NCBI GenBank assembly: GCA_902526075.1
Contig: CABZJM010000001.1
Span: 66,829 to 130,828, forward strand
Reading direction: 5' to 3'
Length of the DNA stretch: 64,000 nucleotides
Source: an uncultured Bacteroidota bacterium
Lineage (GTDB): Bacteria; Bacteroidota; Bacteroidia; Flavobacteriales; Flavobacteriaceae
Shown: one piece after another, positions 14,972 through 23,813 of the stretch
Position numbering within the stretch: position 1 is the first letter of the stretch
Layout of the letters: the number at the start of each line of letters is the position of its first letter
Program-made: the position numbers and the translations under genes
The notes under the pieces: model-generated
What the model was told of the DNA's origin: nothing
Seen by the model: only the letters and a program-made list of their open reading frames with translations
Databases searched by the model: none

Positions 14972-15925
14972 CTATTTCCTAGACATAACTTTTTTAGCCT
15001 TGTCTACAATTGAACTAGCGTTCAAACCATATTTTTCCATTAATTGTTCTGGTGTTCCAGACTCACCAAAAGTATCTTTTGTCGAAATAAATTCTTGAGG
15101 CAGAGGTAAATTTTTTGATAAAACTCTGGATATACTTTCGCCTAAACCACCAAGAAAATTGTGTTCTTCAGCTGAAACAACACATCTAGTTTTTTCAACA
15201 GATTCCAGTATTATTTTTTTATCCAAAGGTTTAATTGTATGAATATTTATTACTTCAGCACTAATTCCCGATTTATTTAAAACTTTAGCAGCTTCCAAAG
15301 ATTCCCAAACAAGATGACCTGTTGAAACAATAGTTACATCAGTTCCATCAATCAATTTAATTCCTTTTCCTATTTCAAATTTTTGGGTTGGATCGGTGAA
15401 TACGGGAACTTTTGGTCTACCGAACCTTAAATAAACTGGTCCTTTGTGATCAGCAACAGCAATTGTGGCAGCTTTTGTTTGATTGTAATCACATGTATTT
15501 ATAACAGTCATGCCTGGAAGCATCTTCATCATACCAATATCTTCAAGGATTTGATGTGTTGCACCATCTTCACCTAGAGTTATTCCAGCGTGTGAAGCAC
15601 AAATTTTTACATTTTTTCCGGAATATGCTATTGATTGCCGTATTTGATCATAAACTCTTCCAGTTGAAAAATTAGCAAAAGTTCCTGTAAAGGGGATTTT
15701 TCCACCAATTGTTAAACCTGCAGCTATACCCATCATATTTGCTTCGGCAATTCCTACTTGAAAAAACCTACTTGGATGATTATTTTTAAACTCATTCATT
15801 TTAAGGGAACCGGTCAGGTCTGCACATAAAGCCACTACATCTTTATTTTTTAGTCCCAGTTCAGTAAGACCATCTCCGAAGCCACTTCTTGTATCTTTTT
15901 TTTCTGTGTACGTATAATCTTTCAT
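14972..15925 (-). CDS. Transketolase, C-terminal subunit
   Basis: A 317-residue protein holding the pyrimidine-binding and C-terminal domains of transketolase: RSGFGDGLTELG, ALCADLTGSLK, FFQVGIAEANMMGIAAGLT (the catalytic Glu region), ICASHAGITLGEDGATHQ and the C-terminal domain VTIVSTGHLV. The start was set at the ATG at 15925, which gives the family opening MKDYTYTEKKDTRSGFG; a GTG at 15937 would add four residues and overlap the upstream gene. It forms one enzyme with the N-terminal subunit encoded 1 nt upstream, acting in the non-oxidative pentose phosphate pathway. Confidence 0.92.
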   Translation of the reverse strand: MKDYTYTEKKDTRSGFGDGLTELGLKNKDVVALCADLTGSLKMNEFKNNHPSRFFQVGIAEANMMGIAAGLTIGGKIPFTGTFANFSTGRVYDQIRQSIAYSGKNVKICASHAGITLGEDGATHQILEDIGMMKMLPGMTVINTCDYNQTKAATIAVADHKGPVYLRFGRPKVPVFTDPTQKFEIGKGIKLIDGTDVTIVSTGHLVWESLEAAKVLNKSGISAEVINIHTIKPLDKKIILESVEKTRCVVSAEEHNFLGGLGESISRVLSKNLPLPQEFISTKDTFGESGTPEQLMEKYGLNASSIVDKAKKVMSRK

Positions 15926-15926
15926 C

Positions 15927-16769
15927 TTAGTAGTCACCTAGAGTTTCTTTATTTTGACTTAAACCAATCTCTAGTTGTTCATCATTTGGGGCTTTTCCAT
16001 GCCATTCATGAGTATGCATCATAAAATCAACTCCGTTACCCATGACTGTTTTTAACAAAATACATATTGGCTTTCCATTATAGCAACTCATTTTAGCTGA
16101 TTGTAGTTTGTCTTTAATTTCAGTAATATTATTGCCATCTGCACATTCGATTACATCCCAGCCAAAAGCGTTAAACTTTTCTTTGATGTTTCCTAAGTTT
16201 AATACATCTTCAGTAGACCCATCAATTTGTTGACCATTTAAATCAACAGTGGCTATAATATTATCAACCTTATTGGATGAAGCATACATTATAGCTTCCC
16301 AATTTTGTCCTTCCTGCAACTCACCATCCCCCATAAGGCAATAAACTAAGTTGTTATCATAATTTAATTTTTTTGATAATGCAGCCCCTATTGCTACAGA
16401 TAAGCCTTGACCCAATGAGCCAGATGCGATCCTCACTCCAGGCAGACCTTCGTGTGTAGTTGGGTGTCCTTGGAGTCTTGAATTGATTAGTCTAAATGTA
16501 TTAAGTTCATTTATATCAAAGTATCCACACCTAGCCAAAACACTATAAAATACCGGAGATATATGACCATTACTTAAAAAAAATAAATCTTCGTCAACCC
16601 CATCCATTGAAAAGTTTTTATTTCTTTTCATTTCAGAATTAAAAAGTGTAACCATAAACTCTGCACAGCCTAGAGAACCACCAGGATGACCTGAGTTTAC
16701 TTTGTGAACCATTCTAAGTACATCTCTTCTAGTTTGGGTAACTATTTTTTCTAGTGATTTTAAATCCAC
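15927..16769 (-). CDS. Transketolase, N-terminal (thiamine diphosphate-binding) subunit
   Basis: A 280-residue protein with HKVNSGHPGGSLGCAEF near the N-terminus, the ThDP motif GDGELQEGQNWEA (about 146-158) and DLNGQQIDG. This is the pyrophosphate-binding half of transketolase; the other half is the next gene. Split transketolases are common in Bacteroidota and archaea. The start is GTG at 16769; no ATG is available upstream. No -7 element was found in the divergent gap to tgt on this strand. Confidence 0.92.
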   Translation of the reverse strand: MDLKSLEKIVTQTRRDVLRMVHKVNSGHPGGSLGCAEFMVTLFNSEMKRNKNFSMDGVDEDLFFLSNGHISPVFYSVLARCGYFDINELNTFRLINSRLQGHPTTHEGLPGVRIASGSLGQGLSVAIGAALSKKLNYDNNLVYCLMGDGELQEGQNWEAIMYASSNKVDNIIATVDLNGQQIDGSTEDVLNLGNIKEKFNAFGWDVIECADGNNITEIKDKLQSAKMSCYNGKPICILLKTVMGNGVDFMMHTHEWHGKAPNDEQLEIGLSQNKETLGDY

Positions 16770-16893
16770 AACAGAAATTTACTTTGTATTAGCAATTTAA
16801 TTTAATGTAGTTCATTAATAAAATTATTTAATATGCATTTATTAACAATTAGACTTTTTTAGTAACATGAATCTTTTGTGAAACTATCTTAAT

Positions 16894-16901
16894 TATATTT
16901 G
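16894..16901 (+). promoter_or_regulatory. -7 promoter element of tgt
   Basis: TATATTTG with the final G 7 nt before the tgt ATG. The transcript would have a very short or no leader. Confidence 0.55.
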
Positions 16902-16908
16902 TTAATAT

Positions 16909-18045
16909 ATGAATCCGACTTTTAAATTAGAATATAAAGATAATTTATCAAAAGCAAGAGCTTGTAAAATTAAAACAAGTCATGGTGAGATTAACACACC
17001 TATTTTTATGCCTGTTGGTACTCAAGGAACAGTAAAAGGAGTACATCAAAAAGAGCTTAAAGATGAGATAAAGGCTGACATCATTCTAGGAAATACATAT
17101 CATCTTTATTTGAGGCCTGGAATAGAAATTATTGAAAAAGCAGGTGGTATCCATAAATTTATTAATTGGAAAAAAAATATTTTAACAGATTCGGGAGGTT
17201 ATCAGGTTTATTCTTTGGCTTCAAACAGGAAGATAACGGAAGAAGGAGTTCAATTCAAAAGTCATATTGATGGAAGTAAACATTTTTTTTCTCCTGAACA
17301 AGCAATTGATATACAAAAGTCTATTGGAGCTGATATTGTGATGGCTTTTGATGAATGTCCTCCGTTCCCATGTGATTACAGTTATGCAAAAAACTCTATG
17401 AATCTCACACATCGGTGGCTTGATAGGTGTATAACCAGATTTGACAGCACCCCTGAAAAATATAATTATAAACAAATGTTTTTTCCTATTGTTCAAGGAA
17501 GTACATATGGGGATTTAAGAAAAAAATCTGCTGAATATATTTCATCAAAAAATTGCTTTGGAAATGCTATTGGGGGTCTTTCTGTCGGAGAACCGCATGA
17601 TGAAATGTATGAGATTTCTTCAATTGTTTGTGATATTCTTCCTGAAGATAAACCTAGATATTTAATGGGAGTTGGAACACCAGTTAATTTGCTTGAAAAT
17701 ATTGCTTTAGGAATAGACATGTTTGACTGTGTTATGCCAACAAGAAATGGAAGAAATGGTATGTTGTTCTCATCTGAAGGTATAATAAATATTAAAAATA
17801 AAAAATGGGAGTTAGATTTTTCATTATTAGATAAGAATGGGACAACTTGGGTTGATAAAACATATTCAAAATCTTATTTAAGACATTTGTTTTCAGTAAA
17901 CGAAATGCTGGGAAGACAAATTGCATCAATCCATAATTTAGGTTTCTATTGTTTTTTAATGAGTGAAGCAAGAAAAAAAATAATTGAAGGAGATTTTTTA
18001 AATTGGAAAGATAAAATGGTTAAAAAATTAAACAACAGATTATAA
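16909..18045 (+). CDS. tgt: tRNA-guanine transglycosylase (queuosine synthesis)
   Basis: Exchanges the wobble guanine of GUN anticodons for a queuine precursor. 378 residues. It has PIFMPVGTQGTVKGV, ILTDSGGYQVYSLA with the substrate Asp, GGLSVGEP, and FDCVMPTRNGRNG with the nucleophile Asp. In the usual zinc-binding segment the three Cys of CxCxxC are absent: the aligned stretch reads NGTTWVDKTYSKSYLRHL, although the downstream His (SIHNL) remains. I recall other Bacteroidota Tgt having the same change, so this is probably a clade trait rather than damage. First gene of tgt-lptF-EamA. Confidence 0.93.
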   Translation: MNPTFKLEYKDNLSKARACKIKTSHGEINTPIFMPVGTQGTVKGVHQKELKDEIKADIILGNTYHLYLRPGIEIIEKAGGIHKFINWKKNILTDSGGYQVYSLASNRKITEEGVQFKSHIDGSKHFFSPEQAIDIQKSIGADIVMAFDECPPFPCDYSYAKNSMNLTHRWLDRCITRFDSTPEKYNYKQMFFPIVQGSTYGDLRKKSAEYISSKNCFGNAIGGLSVGEPHDEMYEISSIVCDILPEDKPRYLMGVGTPVNLLENIALGIDMFDCVMPTRNGRNGMLFSSEGIINIKNKKWELDFSLLDKNGTTWVDKTYSKSYLRHLFSVNEMLGRQIASIHNLGFYCFLMSEARKKIIEGDFLNWKDKMVKKLNNRL

Positions 18046-19122
18046 TTGAACAAAATTGATAGTTACATATTAAAAAATTTTTTATTAACATATGTGTTAA
18101 TCCAAGCATTATTTGTTCCGATTGCAATTGTTGTAAACTTAGCTGATAATATTGATAAGTTATTAGCTAAGCAGGTTCCGTTAAACGAAATTCTTGATCA
18201 CTATTATAATTTCAGTATTTATTTTTCTTCAAGCTTACTACCTCTTTTTTTATTTCTAGCCATAACCTGGTTTACATCCAAATTATCTTCAAACTCCGAG
18301 ATTATTGCTTTATATTCATCAGGTGTTTCAGTGAGAAGAATTCTTCAACCGTACATGCTAGGATCATTAATTATTGCTTTCATTTCATTATTAACAGGGA
18401 TGTATATTGTTCCTGAGTCAACAAAAAAATATAATGACTTTTCTTATAAATATTTAAAGGGTAATAGGAAAGCAGTTGACAATAAAAATATATTTAGAAA
18501 GATCAATGAAAATGAATATATTTTTTTAACTCAGTTTAATCAAAATAATAATGTTGGAACTAATTTCACCTTAGAAAACTTTAGAGGTGAAAAGTTGAAT
18601 TTTAAAATTAGTTCAACAAGTATTAGATTTATTACTGATGTTAATAAATTTAGATTAAACAACTACACTAAAAGAGTTATTACAGATTCAATTGATATCT
18701 TAGAAAATCGAAGAACTTTTGATACAGTTTTTTCTTTTAACGTTGATGATTTGACTCCCCTAAATTATGTGGCTGAATCTCTAAACTATAATGAGCTTGT
18801 TAATTTCATAGATGTAGAGAAGAGTAGGGGTTCAACTAATATTGAAAGATATTTAGTTGTGAAATATAAAAAATGGAGTATACCTTTTTCAATTTTTATT
18901 TTGACTCTAATTGGATTTTCGGTCGCTGCAGAAAAAAGAAGAGGAGGTACAGGTGTCAATTTAGCTTTTGGAATATGTGTTGCAATGGTTTATGTATTTT
19001 TTGATAAAATTTTTGGCGTATTAGCTCAGCAATCAGATTTATCTCCTTTAATTGCAGTATGGCTTCCTAATATTCTATTTGGAATTTTAGCAATATATCT
19101 AGTTTACAATGCAAAAAAATAA
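18046..19122 (+). CDS. LptF/LptG family lipopolysaccharide export permease
   Basis: A 358-residue YjgP/YjgQ-type inner-membrane permease: transmembrane helices at about 13-33, 60-80 and 100-120, a periplasmic beta-jellyroll domain (about 125-265), then three C-terminal helices (FSIFILTLIGFSVAAEKRRGG and after). It works with LptB to pull lipopolysaccharide out of the inner membrane. Start is TTG at 18046, directly after the tgt TAA; it aligns with the usual start (MNKIDSYILKNFL) and no ATG exists. LptF versus LptG cannot be told from this sequence. Confidence 0.88.
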   Translation: MNKIDSYILKNFLLTYVLIQALFVPIAIVVNLADNIDKLLAKQVPLNEILDHYYNFSIYFSSSLLPLFLFLAITWFTSKLSSNSEIIALYSSGVSVRRILQPYMLGSLIIAFISLLTGMYIVPESTKKYNDFSYKYLKGNRKAVDNKNIFRKINENEYIFLTQFNQNNNVGTNFTLENFRGEKLNFKISSTSIRFITDVNKFRLNNYTKRVITDSIDILENRRTFDTVFSFNVDDLTPLNYVAESLNYNELVNFIDVEKSRGSTNIERYLVVKYKKWSIPFSIFILTLIGFSVAAEKRRGGTGVNLAFGICVAMVYVFFDKIFGVLAQQSDLSPLIAVWLPNILFGILAIYLVYNAKK

Positions 19123-19999
19123 TTTAAAGCATTTCATACACCTTCATTTTTTGGTATTCATCGCTGGTTTTACAGCGATACTGGGAGAACTAATAGTTAA
19201 TTCATCTGAAGTTATTGTTTGGCATAGAATGTTTATTGGCTCAATATTATTAGCTATGTTCATGCTTTTTAGCAAAAGAAGCTTTAAAATCGACTTTAAG
19301 CTTTTTCTTCAATATTCCTTTTTAGGACTTATTATAGCTTTACATTGGATTACATTCTTTGAGGCTATTGAACAATCCAATATTTCAGTCACCTTAGCAA
19401 TGTTTTCTACTGCAGCTTTTTTTACATCATTTATTGAGCCTTTTTTGTTTAAAAGAAAGGTGATTTTTTATGAGGTAATCTTAGGTTTTGTAGTTGTTGG
19501 CGGGGTTTATCTAATATTTAATGCCGAATTTCGCTATATTTCAGGTATCATTCTTGGATTATTATCCGCATTTTTTGCATCTCTTTTTTCAGTATTGAAT
19601 GGTTTAATGATTAAAAAAAATAGTGCTATTTCAATTTCATTTTACGAATTTGTTACTGGAATGTTTTTTATTACAATTTTTCTCATATTTAATGATGATT
19701 TAAACTCTGTAATCATACATGACGTATTTTCCCTTAATTATTTTTATATTTTTATGCTCGGAAGTGTTTGCACTGCATACGCTTTTATGGCATCAATATA
19801 TTTACTTAAATTTATTTCCCCATATTCAGTTGTTTTAACATATAACCTAGAGCCTATATATGGAATATTAATGGCAGTAATTTTTTTTGGTAATAATGAA
19901 AATATGAGCTTTTCATTTTACATTGGTCTTTTTTTAATTTTATTGTCCGTAATATCGAATGTGCACATAAAAAAAAGAAATAATAAAGATTATAATTAG
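19109..19999 (+). CDS. EamA/DMT family membrane transporter
   Basis: A 296-residue protein with ten predicted transmembrane helices in two EamA repeats; the motif LHWITFFEAIEQSNISVTLA is in repeat one and YLLKFISPYSVVLTYNLEPI in repeat two, both typical of drug/metabolite exporters. Substrate unknown. The ATG lies 14 nt inside the end of the lptF/G gene, so translation is coupled. This tgt-lptF-EamA-accA order is a familiar flavobacterial neighbourhood (recalled). Confidence 0.85.
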   Translation: MQKNNLKHFIHLHFLVFIAGFTAILGELIVNSSEVIVWHRMFIGSILLAMFMLFSKRSFKIDFKLFLQYSFLGLIIALHWITFFEAIEQSNISVTLAMFSTAAFFTSFIEPFLFKRKVIFYEVILGFVVVGGVYLIFNAEFRYISGIILGLLSAFFASLFSVLNGLMIKKNSAISISFYEFVTGMFFITIFLIFNDDLNSVIIHDVFSLNYFYIFMLGSVCTAYAFMASIYLLKFISPYSVVLTYNLEPIYGILMAVIFFGNNENMSFSFYIGLFLILLSVISNVHIKKRNNKDYN

Positions 20000-20035
20000 T
20001 AACTTTTTTATATTTATATCATATATATTTATTTG

Positions 20036-20989
20036 ATGAATTATCTTGATTTTGAAGAACCAATCAAAGCCCTTGATATACAGTTAAAGGAGTGTCTTGA
20101 GCTTGGTGAAAAGTCTGAAATTGATGTTACTGAAACCAGCACTAAAATACGTTCAAAATTGAACCAAACTATTAAGGATATTTATAACAATTTAACTCCT
20201 TGGCAAAAAGTTCAAATTTCTAGACATCCGGATAGACCCTACACATTAGATTATATTGATAATATACTTGGTGAATCCTTTTTAGAATTACATGGCGATA
20301 GGACTTACAGAGATGATAAAGCTATGGTAGGTGGTTTGGGGAAGATTGACAATCAAACATTTATGTTTATTGGACAGCAGAAAGGCCATAATACAAAGGA
20401 TAGACAATACAGGAATTTTGGTATGGCTAACCCTGAAGGATACAGAAAAGCTCTGAGACTTATGAAAATGGCTGAAAAGTTTAATATTCCAGTAGTGACA
20501 CTTATTGACACCCCTGGTGCATACCCTGGATTGGAAGCAGAGGAAAGAGGTCAAGGAGAAGCAATTGCAAGAAATATCTTAGAAATGACCAGACTATCTG
20601 TTCCGATAATCACAGTCATTATAGGCGAAGGTGCTTCTGGAGGTGCTTTAGGAATTGGTGTTGGAGATAAAGTTTTAATGTTAGAGAATACATGGTACTC
20701 TGTTATTTCACCCGAATCTTGTTCATCAATTTTGTGGAGAAGTTGGGATTATAAGGAGACAGCTGCTTCAGCTCTTAAGTTAACTGCTAAGGATATGAAA
20801 AAAATGAATCTAGTTGATAAAGTAATTAAAGAGCCTGCGGGTGGTGCTCACAGAAATAAAGACAAGACATTTGAAGCAGTGAAATCTAATATAGTTTCAT
20901 CATACAATGAGCTTAAAGAATATTCTGAAGCAAGTTTAATTAATATTAGAATGGAGAAATACTCAAACATGGGTGTTTATTCATCATAA
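20036..20989 (+). CDS. accA: Acetyl-CoA carboxylase carboxyltransferase subunit alpha
   Basis: 317 residues. Carries the carboxyltransferase domain of Acc[34 protein letters not shown], the CoA-binding [20 protein letters not shown] and [16 protein letters not shown]. With AccD it transfers carboxyl from biotin to acetyl-CoA to give malonyl-CoA for fatty-acid synthesis; fabI is elsewhere in this window. A TTG immediately before the ATG (20033) is in frame, but the ATG at 20036 gives the expected [10 protein letters not shown] opening. Confidence 0.95.
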   Translation: MNYLDFEEPIKALDIQLKECLELGEKSEIDVTETSTKIRSKLNQTIKDIYNNLTPWQKVQISRHPDRPYTLDYIDNILGESFLELHGDRTYRDDKAMVGGLGKIDNQTFMFIGQQKGHNTKDRQYRNFGMANPEGYRKALRLMKMAEKFNIPVVTLIDTPGAYPGLEAEERGQGEAIARNILEMTRLSVPIITVIIGEGASGGALGIGVGDKVLMLENTWYSVISPESCSSILWRSWDYKETAASALKLTAKDMKKMNLVDKVIKEPAGGAHRNKDKTFEAVKSNIVSSYNELKEYSEASLINIRMEKYSNMGVYSS

Positions 20990-21022
20990 TTTAGCTCTAT
21001 TAACATTTTATTAGTTCTTATT

Positions 21023-21070
21023 AACACCCTTTGTGTTGATTATTAAAAAAAATTAATTGTTAATAATCAA
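21023..21070. other. Nested inverted repeats between accA and dnaB
   Basis: AACAC/GTGTT with a CCTTT loop (21023-21037), followed by an overlapping perfect 11-bp inverted repeat TTGATTATTAA (21036-21046) and TTAATAATCAA (21060-21070) with a 13-nt spacer. The two hairpins share 2 nt and could be alternative structures. Possible accA terminator or dnaB regulatory site; no long T-tract follows. Confidence 0.45.
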
Positions 21071-21094
21071 TCTTATTTATTTACTTTAGATTTA

Positions 21095-22609
21095 ATGAAA
21101 CAATCGGCATCATTTCAAGGTCTAAATATTGATAAAAATTCAATAATAAATTTAGAGAAAGGTAAGTTACCACCCCAGGCTATTGATTTAGAGGAGGTAG
21201 TTTTAGGGGCTATGATGATTGATAAAAAGGGAGTTGATGAAGTTATTGATTTATTAACTGCCGAGGCATTTTATAAAGAAACTCATCAATTTATTTTTCA
21301 AGCAATTTTTGCCTTATTTCAAAAAAGTGAACCAATTGATCTTCTTACTGTATCAAATCAGTTAAAAAAAGATAATAATCATGAAAGAATTGGTGGTGAT
21401 TTTTATTTAATTTCTCTGACTCAAAAGGTTTCATCATCAGCACATATTGAATTTCATGCAAGGATTATACTTCAGAAATTTATTCAAAGAAGTTTGATTA
21501 AAATTTCAAATGAAATTATCACCGATTCGTATGATGAATCCAAAGATGTTTTTGATTTATTAGATAATGCCGAGTCAAAATTATATGATGTTACTCAGGG
21601 AAATATTAAAAAATCATCTGAAACAGCTCAAAGTTTAGTTATTCAAGCTAAAACAAAGATTGAGGCCATATCAAATAAAAAAGGATTAAGCGGAATTCCG
21701 TCAGGATTTAGTAAAATTGATAAACTAACGGCTGGATGGCAAGAAAGTGATCTTGTTATTATAGCGGCGAGACCCGGGATGGGTAAAACCGCTTTAGCTT
21801 TATCAATGACTAGTAACATAGCTGTAGAAAATCAAATACCTATTGCTTTTTTCTCCTTGGAAATGTCTTCAATCCAATTAATAACGAGATTGATTTCATC
21901 AGAAACAGGACTAAATTCTGATAAATTAAGAACTGGTAAACTTGAAAAACACGAATGGGAACAACTTAATGTTAGGGTTAAGAATCTAGAAAAAGCACCC
22001 CTATACATTGACGACACAGCATCTCTTTCAATATTTGATTTGAGAGCAAAAGCGAGAAGATTAGTATCACAAAAAGATGTTAAAATGATCATTGTTGATT
22101 ACTTGCAGCTAATGACTACTGGTGGAAATATAAAAACTGGAAACAGGGAACAAGAAATTTCAACAATTTCAAGAAATCTCAAGGCTTTAGCGAAAGAATT
22201 AAATATACCTGTAATTGCACTTTCACAACTTTCTAGGATGGTCGAGGGAAGAACGTCTAAACGTCCATTATTATCAGACTTAAGAGAGTCTGGTGCAATT
22301 GAGCAAGATGCTGATATAGTATCATTTATATTCAGACCAGAGTATTATAAAATTGATACCTGGGACGACAATGAAAAATCATCCACTGAAGGTGAAGCTG
22401 AATTTATTGTATCAAAACACAGAAACGGTGGATTGGACAATATTAGGCTTAGATTTATCCCAACTCTTGGAAAGTTTGAGGACATTGAGCAATATGACTC
22501 ACCATATGAATTTCATTCTAAAATGAATGCTGCTGCAAATGATGATACCTTCAAGTCTGATTTTGGTAATAAAGATGATTCCAATAATGAGAGTGATTTA
22601 CCTTTTTAG
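21095..22609 (+). CDS. dnaB: Replicative DNA helicase DnaB
   Basis: 504 residues. An N-terminal helical domain (about 22-125, LPPQAIDLEEVVLGAMM) is followed by the RecA-like helicase domain with Walker A ARPGMGKTALA, Walker B IIVDYLQLM, ALSQLSR and SDLRESGAIEQDADIV. It unwinds DNA ahead of the replisome. The acidic C-terminal tail (DDSNNESDLPF) is typical of Bacteroidota. No intein. It converges on rplT with a 3-nt gap. Confidence 0.96.
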   Translation: MKQSASFQGLNIDKNSIINLEKGKLPPQAIDLEEVVLGAMMIDKKGVDEVIDLLTAEAFYKETHQFIFQAIFALFQKSEPIDLLTVSNQLKKDNNHERIGGDFYLISLTQKVSSSAHIEFHARIILQKFIQRSLIKISNEIITDSYDESKDVFDLLDNAESKLYDVTQGNIKKSSETAQSLVIQAKTKIEAISNKKGLSGIPSGFSKIDKLTAGWQESDLVIIAARPGMGKTALALSMTSNIAVENQIPIAFFSLEMSSIQLITRLISSETGLNSDKLRTGKLEKHEWEQLNVRVKNLEKAPLYIDDTASLSIFDLRAKARRLVSQKDVKMIIVDYLQLMTTGGNIKTGNREQEISTISRNLKALAKELNIPVIALSQLSRMVEGRTSKRPLLSDLRESGAIEQDADIVSFIFRPEYYKIDTWDDNEKSSTEGEAEFIVSKHRNGGLDNIRLRFIPTLGKFEDIEQYDSPYEFHSKMNAAANDDTFKSDFGNKDDSNNESDLPF

Positions 22610-22612
22610 AAA

Positions 22613-22957
22613 TTATTTTACTTTTTCAACAATGGCTTTAAATCCATCAGGATTATTTACAGCCAAGTCTGCTAAAACCTTTCTATTTATTTCAATTTTG
22701 TTTGACTTTAGTTTATTAATTAGCTGTGAGTAAGTCATTCCGTGAAGTCTTGCAGCTGCATTGATTCTCATTATCCACAACGATCTAAAGTTTCTCTTTT
22801 TAGTTCTTCTGTCTCTATAGGCATATTGTAACCCCTTTTCCACTGCATTTTTTGCAATTGTCCATACATTTTTTCTTCTTCCAAAGTAACCTTTGGCCTG
22901 TTTTAAGACTTTTTTTCTTCTTGCTTTTTTGGCAACAGAATTTACTGATCTTGGCAT
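22613..22957 (-). CDS. rplT: 50S ribosomal protein L20
   Basis: 114 residues, basic, opening [16 protein letters not shown], with [29 protein letters not shown] and [16 protein letters not shown], all hallmark L20 stretches. It binds 23S rRNA early in 50S assembly. Last gene of the icd-murQ-DUF6095-thrS-infC-rpmI-rplT run. In the 74-nt gap to rpmI the segment ATTTATG-CC-ATAAAT is a small inverted repeat; a feedback site for L20 is possible but not shown. Confidence 0.97.
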   Translation of the reverse strand: MPRSVNSVAKKARRKKVLKQAKGYFGRRKNVWTIAKNAVEKGLQYAYRDRRTKKRNFRSLWIMRINAAARLHGMTYSQLINKLKSNKIEINRKVLADLAVNNPDGFKAIVEKVK

Positions 22958-23031
22958 AGTTTATAATTTTAAATTAGGTGATAAAATATTTACGCTTTTT
23001 TTTACCTAGATTTATGGCATAAATTCTTGTA

Positions 23032-23229
23032 TTATTTCAACCTTAATTGTTGTTTAACACTATTCATATCACTATCATGAACCAAACCTGAATGAGTTAA
23101 TGCTAATTTTCTCTTCTTTGATTTTTTTGTTAGAATATGATTTTTGAAAGCATGCTTTCTTTTAATTTTTCCGGTACCAGTTACTTTGAATCTTTTCTTT
23201 GCACTGGACTTAGTTTTCATTTTTGGCAT
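23032..23229 (-). CDS. rpmI: 50S ribosomal protein L35
   Basis: 65 residues opening [20 protein letters not shown] with [22 protein letters not shown]-like basic stretch and a C-terminal MNSVKQQLR. Standard L35 length. It sits 2 nt after the infC stop in the classic infC-rpmI-rplT cluster. Confidence 0.96.
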   Translation of the reverse strand: MPKMKTKSSAKKRFKVTGTGKIKRKHAFKNHILTKKSKKRKLALTHSGLVHDSDMNSVKQQLRLK

Positions 23230-23231
23230 AA

Positions 23232-23792
23232 TTATTTAGTTTTTTTTGGTGACATAAGCATTATCATTTTTTTGCTTTCAAGCTTGGGAAGCTGTTCAAC
23301 TTTTCCAAATTCCTCTAGCTCTTGAGCTAGTTTCAATAATAATATCTCACCTTGGTCTTTGTAAATGATTGATCTTCCCTTAAAAAAAACAAAAGCTTTA
23401 AGTTTTGCACCGTCTTTTAAAAATTTTTCAGCATGTTTCTTTTTAAACGCATAATCATGTTCATCTGTTTGAGGTCCAAATCTAATTTCCTTAACAACCA
23501 CCTTAGTTGCCTTGGATTTAAGTTGTTTTTCTCTTTTTTTCTGTTCGTAAAGGAATTTTTTATAATCCATTATCTTACAAACAGGTGGAACAGCATTTGG
23601 GGATATTTGAACCAGGTCTAACTCAAGATCATTTGATTTTTCTAATGCTTTTTGAATTTGATAAATACCAATTTCAACATTATTTCCAACTAATCTTACT
23701 TCCGATGCAGTAATTTCACCGTTAATTTGATGTGGATTAGTTTTTTGGACTCTCCATGGTCTTCTTCCTCTACCTGTTCTTCTTATCGCTAT
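23232..23792 (-). CDS. infC: Translation initiation factor IF-3, non-ATG start (ATA)
   Basis: Full-length IF-3 (186 residues) is obtained only by starting at ATA 23792: the frame reads [17 protein letters not shown], then [36 protein letters not shown], and [18 protein letters not shown] in the C-terminal domain. An in-frame TAA lies six codons upstream of the ATA and no ATG, GTG or TTG occurs before the Met in KIMDYKK, which is 78 residues inside the protein. The ATA falls exactly where relatives have the Met of MAIR. IF-3 rejects weak start codons and represses its own unusual start (AUU in E. coli), so this start is expected to be autoregulatory. It lies 21 nt after thrS. Confidence 0.93.
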   Translation of the reverse strand: MAIRRTGRGRRPWRVQKTNPHQINGEITASEVRLVGNNVEIGIYQIQKALEKSNDLELDLVQISPNAVPPVCKIMDYKKFLYEQKKREKQLKSKATKVVVKEIRFGPQTDEHDYAFKKKHAEKFLKDGAKLKAFVFFKGRSIIYKDQGEILLLKLAQELEEFGKVEQLPKLESKKMIMLMSPKKTK

Positions 23793-23813
23793 AATTAATT
23801 GTTTTAATTAAAC

